Part shown: one piece after another, positions 8,444-16,673 of the stretch
How the letters are laid out: every line of letters begins with the position of its first letter
Numbering within the stretch: position 1 is the stretch's first letter
Assembly (NCBI RefSeq): GCF_029395475.1
Contig: NZ_CP113917.1
Location: 2,108,001-2,172,000, forward strand
DNA: 64,000 bases
Direction: 5' to 3'
Origin: Bifidobacterium sp. ESL0775
GTDB lineage: Bacteria; Actinomycetota; Actinomycetes; Actinomycetales; Bifidobacteriaceae
The notes under the pieces: generated by a model
Database searches by the model: none
What the model saw: only the letters and a program-made list of their open reading frames with translations
Told to the model about the DNA's origin: nothing
Translations under genes and position numbers: made by a program

Positions 8444-10009
8444 TCAGACGATTTTCGGCATCGGGGTGGTGAGCGACGTGGTGAGGTTGACCTGCACCAC
8501 ACCGGCGCCAAGATGCGGCTCGACCTTCTTCAGCGTCACCGTGCGCTCGTCGGTGGCGGCGGAATCGTCGTCGGTCATCGTGGCTGGGGACTTCACCGCT
8601 ACCACCGCAAGGTCGTCGATGCTGGTGCCGACGCCGTTGCACAGTTCGGTCGCCGCGGCCAGCGACTCGGAGAATCCAAGCTTGAAGAGCACACGGTCGG
8701 CGGGGACGCCGTAAGCGTTGTCGGCGATCCACTTCACGTCCTCGACCAGGCCCATGCCCTTGTGGCTGGCACGGTTGTCGGCGGCTTCCGGGTCAGCAGA
8801 GTCAGCAGGCGCGTTGGCGGAGTTGGCGGAATCATTCGCTGAATCAAGAGCGCCGACAAACGCATCGAGCTGCGGGGCCAAAGCCTCGCCGCCGTCACGG
8901 AAGAGGTTGCCGATGATTGGAGCACGGAAGTTGAGTGATTTCGCAGTGTCGCGCAACGAATCGATCTGGTCATCCTCGCCGTCCCAGAGATTGACCAACG
9001 GGAAGGTGGGAATGCCAAGGTTTTCGAGACGATGGACATGGAACGGGTAGCGCCAGGCGAGCTTCGGGTCGTCGCGCCAGGTCGAGGCGCGGGTGACCAC
9101 CACCGCGGCGGCCGGCCACTCTGCCCCGAACTCGCGGCAGGCGATGTCAAGCCATTTCTGGGCACCGGCGTCGGCGCCATACCCGGCCTCAACCACCACG
9201 ACATCGTGCAGGGCACATGCCATTTCGACGGAAATCAGGCTTGGAATGCCCAGCGAGACGTTGGCGAACGGACCGCAGTGCACGTAGACAGGCGAACCGT
9301 TGACGGTTTCGGTCTGCGCCGGCTTCACCGCGTCGCCGAGGATGCCGGTGATGCGCCAAAGGTCGATAAATGAACCGAAAGCGACGGGGTTGCCGTCCTT
9401 GGTGCCGGCGACCATTTTCGAGACGCGTTCGGCGATCTCGTCCATGGAATGGGAAAGCACGACGATTTGCATCAGCTCGCAGGTCGGGGTCAAGACCACG
9501 CGTTCGGGCACATCGCCCTTGCCGCGGTCGACGGCAATCTGGCGCAGCGAGCGGGATGGCACTTCGGAGACGCGTGGCACAAGGATGGTATCGATAAGAC
9601 CGTCGTCAATGGCCTTCTCCGCGAAGGAGACCAGCAGGTTCTGCGCGTTTTCGATGGCGGCCATCTCGCCGCACAGACCCCAGTCGATCAGCTCGGGATG
9701 GGAAAGCGAGGACTTGCCACCGCCAGAAGCCCCGCCCTTGGAGCCGGCCGCGGTGATGCCCATGCTCGGCTGACGCAGCACGGCGGTCGCGTCGATGCCG
9801 CGGGCACGCAACGCGTCGATCAGCGCGATGGTGGTGGTGGTTTTGCCTTCCCCGCGCGAGGCCTTCAATGGTGTATCGGCGGTGACCAGCACGACCTGTC
9901 CGTGCTTGCGCGGCTCGTCAGGGTGCGATGCCAGATAATCGAGATACCCAAACGCGTCAATCTTCTTGACGAGCCCATATTGGGTGGTGAATTGATCGAT
10001 CAGAGCCAT
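8444..10009 (-). CDS. fhs: Formate--tetrahydrofolate ligase
   Basis: ATP-dependent synthesis of 10-formyltetrahydrofolate from formate and THF, feeding purine and initiator-tRNA formylation. In bifidobacteria it can reuse formate made by pyruvate formate-lyase. The 521-aa protein has the P-loop LKASRGEGKTTTTIALIDAL and family blocks LRQPSMGITAAGSKGGASGG, ELMQIVVLSHSMDEI and VVVEAGYGADAGAQKW. A short Ala/Asp/Ser-rich insert (DSANDSANSANAPADSAD, encoded near 8760-8855) lies before GMGLVEDVKW and is not a general family feature. The start is set at MALIDQFTTQYG. A 23-bp tandem array lies 204 bases upstream of the start. Confidence 0.95.
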   Translation of the reverse strand: MALIDQFTTQYGLVKKIDAFGYLDYLASHPDEPRKHGQVVLVTADTPLKASRGEGKTTTTIALIDALRARGIDATAVLRQPSMGITAAGSKGGASGGGKSSLSHPELIDWGLCGEMAAIENAQNLLVSFAEKAIDDGLIDTILVPRVSEVPSRSLRQIAVDRGKGDVPERVVLTPTCELMQIVVLSHSMDEIAERVSKMVAGTKDGNPVAFGSFIDLWRITGILGDAVKPAQTETVNGSPVYVHCGPFANVSLGIPSLISVEMACALHDVVVVEAGYGADAGAQKWLDIACREFGAEWPAAAVVVTRASTWRDDPKLAWRYPFHVHRLENLGIPTFPLVNLWDGEDDQIDSLRDTAKSLNFRAPIIGNLFRDGGEALAPQLDAFVGALDSANDSANSANAPADSADPEAADNRASHKGMGLVEDVKWIADNAYGVPADRVLFKLGFSESLAAATELCNGVGTSIDDLAVVAVKSPATMTDDDSAATDERTVTLKKVEPHLGAGVVQVNLTTSLTTPMPKIV

Positions 10010-10212
10010 GCTATACCTGCCTTCAACGTTTGAGTGTGAATCCGCCAAGGCCGCGCCCGCAACCGCCACGAAACACGAGCGCCAACGAATCTCGCGCGCT
10101 TCCGATCACCGGTCTGGAGGCTGGCCCACTCCCCAAAGCCTATCAGCAAACGTCACCGCAAAGCGCCACCCGGTCACAACCAGTTCTTATGACTGCTTAT
10201 CAGCGGCGTAAC

Positions 10213-10372
10213 AGTTCCCAAATCCTGACATAGAAAACTCCAAATCATGACATAGCAACTTTCAAATCACTGACATAGAAGTTTCCAAGATACTGACTTA
10301 GAAGATTCCATAATCATGACTTAGAAATTTTCAAATCACTGATGTAGGAACCTTCACAATCATGACATAACA
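10213..10372. repeat. Seven-copy degenerate tandem repeat, 23-bp unit, upstream of fhs
   Basis: Units start at 10213, 10236, 10258, 10281, 10304, 10327 and 10350. Six are exactly 23 bp and the second is 22 bp. A partial eighth unit follows. The approximate consensus is TTCCAAATCATGACATAGAA, with the TGACATAGA half best kept. Copies are contiguous with no spacers, so this is not a CRISPR array. It is AT-rich against the surrounding GC-rich genes and lies in the 539-base gap between dipeptidase and fhs. It may be a protein-binding array or a decaying minisatellite. Nothing coding is seen through it. Confidence 0.85.
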
Positions 10373-10413
10373 ATTTATGAATCGTAACGGGGACGATTAG
10401 GCACAACCACTTC

Positions 10414-10523
10414 TGCCCCTAACCCTACCGAAACAGGTAGTTGCGGAAGCGTTAGAGGCAGGAGCTAATATTTGTGCCCCTAACCCTACCGAAACTTCAG
10501 GTTCCACATGGGTTAGGGGCACA
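10414..10523 (-). terminator. Repeat-built hairpin region downstream of the dipeptidase gene
   Basis: A 21-nt element beginning TGCCCCTAACCCTACC occurs exactly twice, at 10414-10434 and 10475-10495. Its reverse complement (GGGTTAGGGGCA) occurs at 10510-10521. The arm at 10510-10523 forms a perfect 14-bp stem with 10473-10486 across a 23-base loop. It could alternatively pair 12 bases with the farther copy. It lies 26 bases after the dipeptidase stop on the transcribed strand, so it probably ends or protects that mRNA. There is no run of U after the stem, so Rho-independent termination is not assured. Confidence 0.5.
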
Positions 10524-10548
10524 GATGAATCGTCACGAGGGCAGCGAC

Positions 10549-12165
10549 TCAGTTGTCGGAGCGGTTGAAGGCGTTGGCCATCTGCAGGGACGCGTTGTGC
10601 AGGACGATGTTGAGCAGGTCGTCGGTCTCGGCCTTGATCTGGTCGGACATCGACTGGTTCGCGGCCTTGAGTATCTCGCGCACCTCCGCGTTGCGGGTGG
10701 CGGCGATGATCTGGTCAGGCTCCATGGGCTCGACGTCGCCCTCGGGGTTGCCGGCGTTGAGCTCGGCCTGGGCCATCGACTCGGCGCTGGCCTCCTTGTC
10801 GCCGCCCAGCTTGGCGACCTGTTCGTCGGTGGCGGCGATCATGCGGTGCGCCATGCCGCCGGTCTTCTGCTGGTAACGCTCGATGGCGTTGTAGTTCTCG
10901 GCGTAGGTAAAGTTGCACAGCGCCGCGATGATGCGGTTGGCCCAGTAGAAGTTCTCGGAAGTCACGCGCATGGTGGTGCCGCCGAAGTACTCCGGGGTCG
11001 CCTCGACGTTCGGATAGAACGGCACGAGGGTGTTGAAGACGTTGGAGCCGTAGGTGATCCACTGGAGCGTACGGCTGGACTGCGGGCGGTACGGGCGAAT
11101 CTGCACCAGCGAGAGGTGGCTCTGGCGGTTGATGCCGATGACGCGGTACATGTGGCGCGTGTGCTCGTCGCCGAGGTGGCCGTACGGGTCGAACTTCGTG
11201 CCCTGGAAGTGCGAGCTCAGCACGTATTTGATGTCCTCGATGGTGATCTTGCGCTCCGGCTGGCGGGCCCACGGGATATCGTCGGATTCCGGGGTGTGGT
11301 CGGCGTCCGGGCCGTCCCAGACCTCGTCGTAGGGATTGAAGAAACGCTGCATGAACCAGGCGCGCGGGGTGTTGTAAACGTGGTCCGCGTCGGAATGGGA
11401 ACCGAAGGCGTCGCGCGGATTGAACGGCGTGGTCGCCTCGACGGCGAGGTCGAGGTGGTTAGCCTCGATGAACTCGGCCAGGTCCGGCGAGCACATGTGC
11501 TCCTTCTGCTCGCCCAACGCGTCCTCAAGGTCGAACTCGTCGATGCCGAGCTGGTTGGGCATGGTGACGTAGGCCTCGTCAGGCACGCGCTTGGCAATCC
11601 AATGGTGGCCGCCGACGGTCTCCATCCACCAAATCTCGTTCACGTCGCTGAAGGCGATGCCGTTCATCTCGTAAGTGCCGTACTTCTCCAGGAACGCACC
11701 CAGGCGCTCCACGCCTTCGCGGGCCGTCTTGATATACGGCAGGATGATCGGCAGGAAGTCCTCTTCGCCGACGCCGCCAGCGACCTCCGGCACGTAGCCG
11801 GGCTCGCCAACCTTCCCCTTGGCGGGAGCGAATTGGACGAACGGATCGGCACCCAGCACGCGCTCGTTGGTGGTCAGCGTCTCGGTGGCGCTGATGGCGA
11901 CGTTCGCCTCGTTGACGCCGGCTTCGCCCCAGAAGCCCTCGGACTGGTCGACGTTGGGTACTGCGGTGTATTGCATCGGGTTGTCCGGCAACTCGACCTC
12001 GGCGTGGGTCTGCACGCTGCGATAACGCTTGGTCATATCCTCGGGACGGACCACAATGTAGCGCTTCGGGTCAAATTTCCCGTTCATCGAGTCCTCGTTG
12101 CGGGCGACGATGGTCGACCCGTCATAGCTCGCGTCCTTGCCGACCAGAATGGTGGTGCATGCCAT
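10549..12165 (-). CDS. C69-family dipeptidase (PepD-like)
   Basis: Intracellular dipeptidase of MEROPS family C69 (Ntn hydrolase). The 538-aa protein starts MACTTILVGKDASYDGSTIV; the Cys at position 3 is the expected N-terminal nucleophile exposed by processing. Family blocks ARNEDSMNGKF, GFWGEAGVNEANVAIS and WWMETVGGHHWIA are intact. The start at 12165 is chosen because it places the Cys correctly and has AGAGGAA upstream; six in-frame codons before it are ignored. It is probably a monocistronic unit, with promoter in the AT-rich stretch after 12183. Confidence 0.92.
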   Translation of the reverse strand: MACTTILVGKDASYDGSTIVARNEDSMNGKFDPKRYIVVRPEDMTKRYRSVQTHAEVELPDNPMQYTAVPNVDQSEGFWGEAGVNEANVAISATETLTTNERVLGADPFVQFAPAKGKVGEPGYVPEVAGGVGEEDFLPIILPYIKTAREGVERLGAFLEKYGTYEMNGIAFSDVNEIWWMETVGGHHWIAKRVPDEAYVTMPNQLGIDEFDLEDALGEQKEHMCSPDLAEFIEANHLDLAVEATTPFNPRDAFGSHSDADHVYNTPRAWFMQRFFNPYDEVWDGPDADHTPESDDIPWARQPERKITIEDIKYVLSSHFQGTKFDPYGHLGDEHTRHMYRVIGINRQSHLSLVQIRPYRPQSSRTLQWITYGSNVFNTLVPFYPNVEATPEYFGGTTMRVTSENFYWANRIIAALCNFTYAENYNAIERYQQKTGGMAHRMIAATDEQVAKLGGDKEASAESMAQAELNAGNPEGDVEPMEPDQIIAATRNAEVREILKAANQSMSDQIKAETDDLLNIVLHNASLQMANAFNRSDN

Positions 12166-12406
12166 ATTTCTTGTTCCTCTCATTGAATTTCACGCGCGTC
12201 CTACGCGACAAAATACCTTTATTTGTATGTTAACGGTTACGCTTATCCAATTCAACGGAATCCGCCGGTTGTCTCATTATCCGTGAACGCATTCCAATCG
12301 CAACATGAGACAGCTGAAACCGAGTCCCGTCACCGGCCACATCAAGCACATCTGCAGCCATGAACGGTGAATCATCCTTTGCGATTTTGGGCTTCCGAAA
12401 TCGTCG

Positions 12407-12964
12407 TTATTTCGCCGGATTGCCGATGAAGGTGATCTCGGCATCATCAATCGGGCCGTCGTAGGCGAGGATCTTGTGATAGAAGTCGTTCAGCCAGAAG
12501 CCCTGACGCATTTCCGGCAGCGGATTGACGGTGGCCCAGGCGTGAAGCACATAGCCATGCGGCTTGTCGGGCGGGGTCGGGCCGTTGTAGTGCATCGTCA
12601 CCACTGGATTGCTCGAACCCACGAACTTGCTGGCGGCGCTGGTGCGGCCTTGCGCGGCCTCGGGGATCATCGTCGGCAGTTGACGTGAAAAGTCCGGCGG
12701 AATCTGCAGGGCGTGCGAATCGTTGAAATCGAACATCAGCGCGTCGATCGGCACGTTGGCCGCCGACCAGTGGATCCATTCGAAGCCACAGACCGGAATC
12801 GAATCCGGATCCGTGAGCTGCCAGTGCAGGTAATGCATGTTGGCCTGCACTTCGTCGATGTAGAACGGGAACGAGACGATCGGCGTGCCGTCGACCTTGT
12901 ATTCCGGCGCCGCGGCACCCGTGAAATCGTCGGGAACGGTCGTGAAATCTGCTGAAATCTTCAT
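12407..12964 (-). CDS. YbhB/YbcL (PEBP / Raf-kinase-inhibitor-like) family protein
   Basis: A 185-aa cytoplasmic protein of the phosphatidylethanolamine-binding superfamily. The identifiers are FPFYIDEVQANMHYLHW with IHWSAANVPIDA (the conserved Asp/Trp pocket region) and DKPHGYVLHAWATVNPL near the C-terminus. There is no signal peptide. Family members bind small anionic ligands, but no bacterial function is firmly established. It stands alone between the dipeptidase gene and the terminator of deoC. Confidence 0.88.
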   Translation of the reverse strand: MKISADFTTVPDDFTGAAAPEYKVDGTPIVSFPFYIDEVQANMHYLHWQLTDPDSIPVCGFEWIHWSAANVPIDALMFDFNDSHALQIPPDFSRQLPTMIPEAAQGRTSAASKFVGSSNPVVTMHYNGPTPPDKPHGYVLHAWATVNPLPEMRQGFWLNDFYHKILAYDGPIDDAEITFIGNPAK

Positions 12965-13013
12965 GGTTCCAGTATCGCTCAGGCTTGTGACGAAATACGC
13001 CGGGACATAAAAA

Positions 13014-13041
13014 ATCCCAACCCTGGTAAGAGGGTTGGGAT
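13014..13041 (-). terminator. Rho-independent terminator after deoC
   Basis: A perfect 11-bp stem ATCCCAACCCT / AGGGTTGGGAT with a 6-base loop. On the minus strand it is followed directly by a run of six T. It lies about 157 bases after the deoC stop. Its left arm closely matches the hairpin on the other side of deoC at 13890-13917. Confidence 0.8.
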
Positions 13042-13197
13042 AAGGGATTGGTCATACAGCTTATCGTTTGTCATACAAGCACTGGCAGGTACCAACTCCA
13101 ACCCATCAGGACGCGAGCATAACAAACCAACAATCAAGTTTCGCGTACGACGGCTCCGACCTTGCCAAAGGCGAGACAGACAGCGCAAGCCAGGGAA

Positions 13198-13848
13198 TCA
13201 GGCCTTGCCGATGATGGCCATGCTGGCGCTGACACCGAGGCGCTCGGCACCGGCGGCGATCATCGCCTCGGCATCCTCACGGGTGTGGATGCCACCCGCG
13301 GCCTTGACCTTGATGCGGTCACCGACGGCCGCCTTCATGATCTCCACGTCATGGACGGAGGCGCCACGAGTCGAGAAGCCGGTCGACGTCTTGACAAAAT
13401 CGGCACCCGCGTCGGCGACCAGCTCGCTGGCCTTGGCGATCTCGTCATCGGTCAGCAAAGCCGTCTCGATGATGACCTTGACGACCTTGCCCGCCTCGTG
13501 ACAGGTGTCGACGACGGCCTTGATGTCCTCGCTCACCTTGTCGTAATTGCCGCCCTTCATCTCGCCGATGTTCATCACCATGTCGAGCTCGTCGGCACCG
13601 TCGGCGATGGCCTGCTTGCTTTCCGCGACCTTGATGGCCGTGGTGTTGGCGCCAAGCGGGAACCCGATGACGCAGGCGGTGAGCACATCCGAGCCCTTCA
13701 GCTCCTCGTGTACACGCGGAACCCAATAAGGATTGACCATCACGGAATAGAAATGGTTGTCGCGGGCCTCGCCCACGACTTTGTCGATCTGCGCGGCCGT
13801 GGCCTCCGGCTTGAGCAACGTGTGATCCAGATAGCGATTTAATTCCAT
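13198..13848 (-). CDS. deoC: Deoxyribose-phosphate aldolase
   Basis: Cleaves 2-deoxyribose 5-phosphate to glyceraldehyde 3-phosphate and acetaldehyde. The 216-aa class I aldolase shows [44 protein letters not shown], the Schiff-base Lys in [15 protein letters not shown], and [20 protein letters not shown]. The start at 13848 has GGAG six bases upstream, preferred over an ATG four codons earlier. It follows the PTS IIC gene on the same strand but is separated by a terminator-like hairpin, and it has its own terminator. No other nucleoside-catabolism gene lies nearby. Confidence 0.95.
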   Translation of the reverse strand: MELNRYLDHTLLKPEATAAQIDKVVGEARDNHFYSVMVNPYWVPRVHEELKGSDVLTACVIGFPLGANTTAIKVAESKQAIADGADELDMVMNIGEMKGGNYDKVSEDIKAVVDTCHEAGKVVKVIIETALLTDDEIAKASELVADAGADFVKTSTGFSTRGASVHDVEIMKAAVGDRIKVKAAGGIHTREDAEAMIAAGAERLGVSASMAIIGKA

Positions 13849-13889
13849 GGAATACTCCATTTTATCCAATTTAGAGATAGTAAGAAAAA

Positions 13890-13917
13890 TCCCAACCCTC
13901 GGCAGGGAGGGCTGGGA
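13890..13917 (-). terminator. Terminator or attenuator between PTS IIC and deoC
   Basis: The 11-bp stem TCCCAACCCTC / GAGGGCTGGGA has one G-T pair and a 6-base loop. On the minus strand it is followed by TTTTTC. It lies 138 bases after the IIC stop and 41 bases before the deoC start. It may end the PTS transcript or let only part of it read into deoC. The core matches the terminator after deoC. Confidence 0.7.
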
Positions 13918-14055
13918 CGGGGTTGTGTGCCTGCCGCTATCGAGAATCATCGAAACCAATGAAATCAATAGGCAGGCAACGCAACGCAAGTGAAACACCG
14001 ATAACCCAACCGGCCGGTGAAACCACCGACCGGATCAGATTGTTGGATATTCGAT

Positions 14056-15585
14056 TCAGGCCTTCGCGGCGTCAGCCTTGGCAGCCTTGGCAGCGGCCTT
14101 GGCGGCAGCCTTCTCGGCGTCTTCCTGCTTCTTGACCTCAGCGATGAACTCAGCATGCTTGGCACCAGGCAGCCAACCGGTGTTGACGACCTTGACCTGC
14201 CAGACGCAGGCAATCGCGAACAGGACGACGGCAAAGATGATCAGCGCGATGCCACCGGCGACAGGGCCGAAGCCGGCAAGCTTGCCGGCGATCGTGCCAT
14301 ACCAGCAGAAGTCCGCATCGCCGAAGGTGGAGTTCTTGAGACCGAAAGTGCCCATGACAGTCATCAGCAAGGCAGGCAGGAAAGTAATCAGCAGGCCGTT
14401 GACGAAACCACCGAGGATGGCGCCGATACGACCACCGGTCGCGTTGCCGAACACACCGGCACCGCCACCATCGAAGAAGTGGGGAACCATGCCGGGCAGG
14501 ATGAGGGCGACGCCCCAAGCGGGTCCAAGCCAGAAACCGATAAGCACCAGGGCGACGAGACCACCAGCGAAGGAGGAGAGGAAGCCGATGAGGGAGGCGT
14601 TCGGGCCATAGGGGAAGACGATCGGGATGTCGAGCGCGGGCTTGGCGCCGGGGACGACCCTCTTGGCGATGCCCTGGAAGGCGGGGACGAGCTCGCCGAG
14701 GATGATACGAACGCCGTAGAGGATGATGCTCACGCCGATGCCGAACTGCAGGGCCTGCGCGAACGCGGCCATGAAGAAGGCGCCGTAATCGGCCGGGTTG
14801 CTCGGGAAGATCTTCTTGACGACGTTCCAGGGGCTGACGATAGCCGCCCAGATGGCGAAGATCAGGTAGAGGACGACCATAAGCAGCGTGGTGGAGACCA
14901 TGGAGTCACGAAGGAAGCTCAGGCCCTTCGGGAAGTTGATGTCCTCAGTGGACTTGGACTTCTTGCCGACAGCAGCGCCGATGGCGCCGGAAACGGCATA
15001 GCCGAGGGAGTTGAAGTGGCCGACGGAGAGCTGGTCGCCACCGGTGACGCGGTTGGTGAACGGCTGGGTGAAGGAAGGCATGACCACCATGATCACGCCC
15101 ATCAGCACGGCGCCGACAATCACGACGAGGGTCTGATTGCTCTTGCCGAAGCCGAAGGAGAGCACCAAGGCCAGCAGCGTGGACATGAAGACCATGTGGT
15201 GGCCGGTCAGGAAGACATACTTCAGCGGGGTGAAGCGCGCGAGCAGCAGCATGATGATGAAGCTCAGCACGATGATGTAGGCCGAAGCCGCACCGAACTG
15301 GCTGGAAGCCTGGGCGGTGATGACCTCGTTGGTCGGCACGACGCCGTGGGCGCCGGTGGCCGTGAAGACCAGCTGGCCGAACGGAGCCAACGCACTGGTC
15401 ACGACCGTGGCGCCTGCGCCGAGGATGAGGTAGCCCATGGCCGCCTTCAAGCCGCCCGCGATGACCTGGCCCGCGCTACGTTTCAGCGCGATGAGGCCAA
15501 TCGCCGCCACGATACCGATCAGGTACGCGGGGACGTTGAGAATCTGCTGACTGATAAAGTTCAGCACATCGATAAGAACGTTCAT
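14056..15585 (-). CDS. PTS transporter subunit IIC, ascorbate (UlaA/SgaT) family
   Basis: Membrane channel of a phosphotransferase system, 509 aa, about 11 hydrophobic segments. It matches the UlaA fold, not the glucose or fructose IIC families: PAYLIGIVAAIGLIALKRSA, GYLILGAGATVV, YVFLTGHHMVFMSTLLALV, TQPFTNRVTGGDQLSVGHFN and VPHFFDGGGAGVFGNATGGR. The C-terminal tail is Lys/Ala-rich (EKAAAKAAAKAAKAD). It is last of the IIA-IIB-IIC set. L-ascorbate is the known UlaA substrate, but none of the ascorbate catabolic genes (UlaD, UlaE, UlaF, UlaG) is present here, so the substrate is open. Confidence 0.9.
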   Translation of the reverse strand: MNVLIDVLNFISQQILNVPAYLIGIVAAIGLIALKRSAGQVIAGGLKAAMGYLILGAGATVVTSALAPFGQLVFTATGAHGVVPTNEVITAQASSQFGAASAYIIVLSFIIMLLLARFTPLKYVFLTGHHMVFMSTLLALVLSFGFGKSNQTLVVIVGAVLMGVIMVVMPSFTQPFTNRVTGGDQLSVGHFNSLGYAVSGAIGAAVGKKSKSTEDINFPKGLSFLRDSMVSTTLLMVVLYLIFAIWAAIVSPWNVVKKIFPSNPADYGAFFMAAFAQALQFGIGVSIILYGVRIILGELVPAFQGIAKRVVPGAKPALDIPIVFPYGPNASLIGFLSSFAGGLVALVLIGFWLGPAWGVALILPGMVPHFFDGGGAGVFGNATGGRIGAILGGFVNGLLITFLPALLMTVMGTFGLKNSTFGDADFCWYGTIAGKLAGFGPVAGGIALIIFAVVLFAIACVWQVKVVNTGWLPGAKHAEFIAEVKKQEDAEKAAAKAAAKAAKADAAKA

Positions 15586-15738
15586 TGTTCTTAGTCCTCT
15601 TTCTTATCTATTCTTTTTATCTCTGTTGTTGGGTCGCCATCGAACGTATTACAATCTACGCACGATGAACACGCCAGCGGCCACGCCTTCGGATTCCTTG
15701 TGGTTTCCAAGCCGTGGCCCTGCCGGCAAATTTTTTAT

Positions 15739-16011
15739 TCAGTCCGCGTACTTCTCGAGGATGCCCTTAATCTCATCGGTATCCATGAAGTTCTGGACGG
15801 TCTCGACGGGCGTGGTGGTGCCTTCGAGCTCGGGGGCGAGCTGCGGGGAGGTGAGCACCAGGTCGTTCATGTTGGCCGTGCCCTTGGCGCTGCCCGCATC
15901 CGAAGTGGTGACGGTGACATCCATGCCCAAGTCGGCCGCGACGTTCTCGACATTGACCTTGAGCAACACGGAGGTTCCGATTCCGTTGCCGCAAACGCAA
16001 AGAATATCCAT
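15739..16011 (-). CDS. PTS subunit IIB, lactose/ascorbate superfamily (UlaB-like)
   Basis: Cytoplasmic phosphocarrier, 90 aa, that passes phosphate from IIA to the sugar carried by IIC. The phosphorylatable Cys is in the N-terminal loop MDILCVCGNGIGTS, with the P-loop-like CGNGIGTS pattern of SgaB/UlaB proteins. AAAGGAG lies six bases before the ATG. It sits between the IIA gene (117-base gap) and the IIC gene (153-base gap), so internal mRNA structure or a secondary promoter is possible. TAACGGTTACG at 16076-16086 lies upstream. Confidence 0.9.
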   Translation of the reverse strand: MDILCVCGNGIGTSVLLKVNVENVAADLGMDVTVTTSDAGSAKGTANMNDLVLTSPQLAPELEGTTTPVETVQNFMDTDEIKGILEKYAD

Positions 16012-16128
16012 GATATTCTCCTTTCAGTTTCTGTTGACATATCTGCGCACCGACGGGTGCCGAGCGCGATACAAATAACGGTTACGGAACAAGCGGATTC
16101 TTGCCTCTCCCGTATGCCGAAGTCTGGA

Positions 16129-16593
16129 TCATTGGTTGAGGATGTCCCGGATGGCCTCAGGCGTCTTGGCGTCCGCCAGGGCCTTGACCTTCTCGGGCTT
16201 GGAAAGCGCGCCCGCGATGGCGGACATCACCTTGATGTGCTCGCTCTCGTCGTGTCCGGCAAGGCCGATCACCAGGGTCACCGGGTCATTGGCCTTGTTG
16301 CCGAACTCGACCGGCGTGGAAAGCCTCACCCAGCTCAGGCCGGTGTGGAGCACCGCGTCGGACGGGCGGGAATGGGCCAGCGCCATGCCGGGGGCGATGA
16401 CGATGTAAGGACCCATCTTCTCCACGGTGGCAATCATCTCGTCGGTGTAGGCATCGGTGGTGAAACCTGAAGCCACCAGGCCCTTGCCGGCCAGGCGAAT
16501 GGCGTCCTTCCAGTCCTTGGCAGGCACGTCCAGCAGGAACGAGGAATCGGGCAGGAAGCCGTCGATATCGCTTTTTGCATCGTTGTTGGCCAC
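16129..16593 (-). CDS. PTS subunit IIA, mannitol/fructose/ascorbate type (UlaC-like)
   Basis: Cytoplasmic phosphocarrier accepting phosphate from HPr, 154 aa. The active His is in GPYIVIAPGMALAHSRPSDAV, the expected IIA-2 motif; VIGLAGHDESEHIKVMSAIAGAL is the second conserved block. The start codon is GTG, with AAGGAAAG upstream. It is 80 bases downstream of the enzyme I gene and heads the IIA-IIB-IIC set, so EI, IIA, IIB and IIC form one directional block. Confidence 0.92.
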   Translation of the reverse strand: MANNDAKSDIDGFLPDSSFLLDVPAKDWKDAIRLAGKGLVASGFTTDAYTDEMIATVEKMGPYIVIAPGMALAHSRPSDAVLHTGLSWVRLSTPVEFGNKANDPVTLVIGLAGHDESEHIKVMSAIAGALSKPEKVKALADAKTPEAIRDILNQ

Positions 16594-16673
16594 GATCTTT
16601 CCTTTCTTGTGCGGGACATCCGTGATATCCCGAATGTTTTTCAGTTGCGCTGTTTACTTATGTTTTGTACAGA

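Noticed and set aside
10474..12186. A 570-codon plus-strand frame opposite the dipeptidase
   Set aside because: The dipeptidase has clear C69 motifs; the opposite frame is a compositional by-product.
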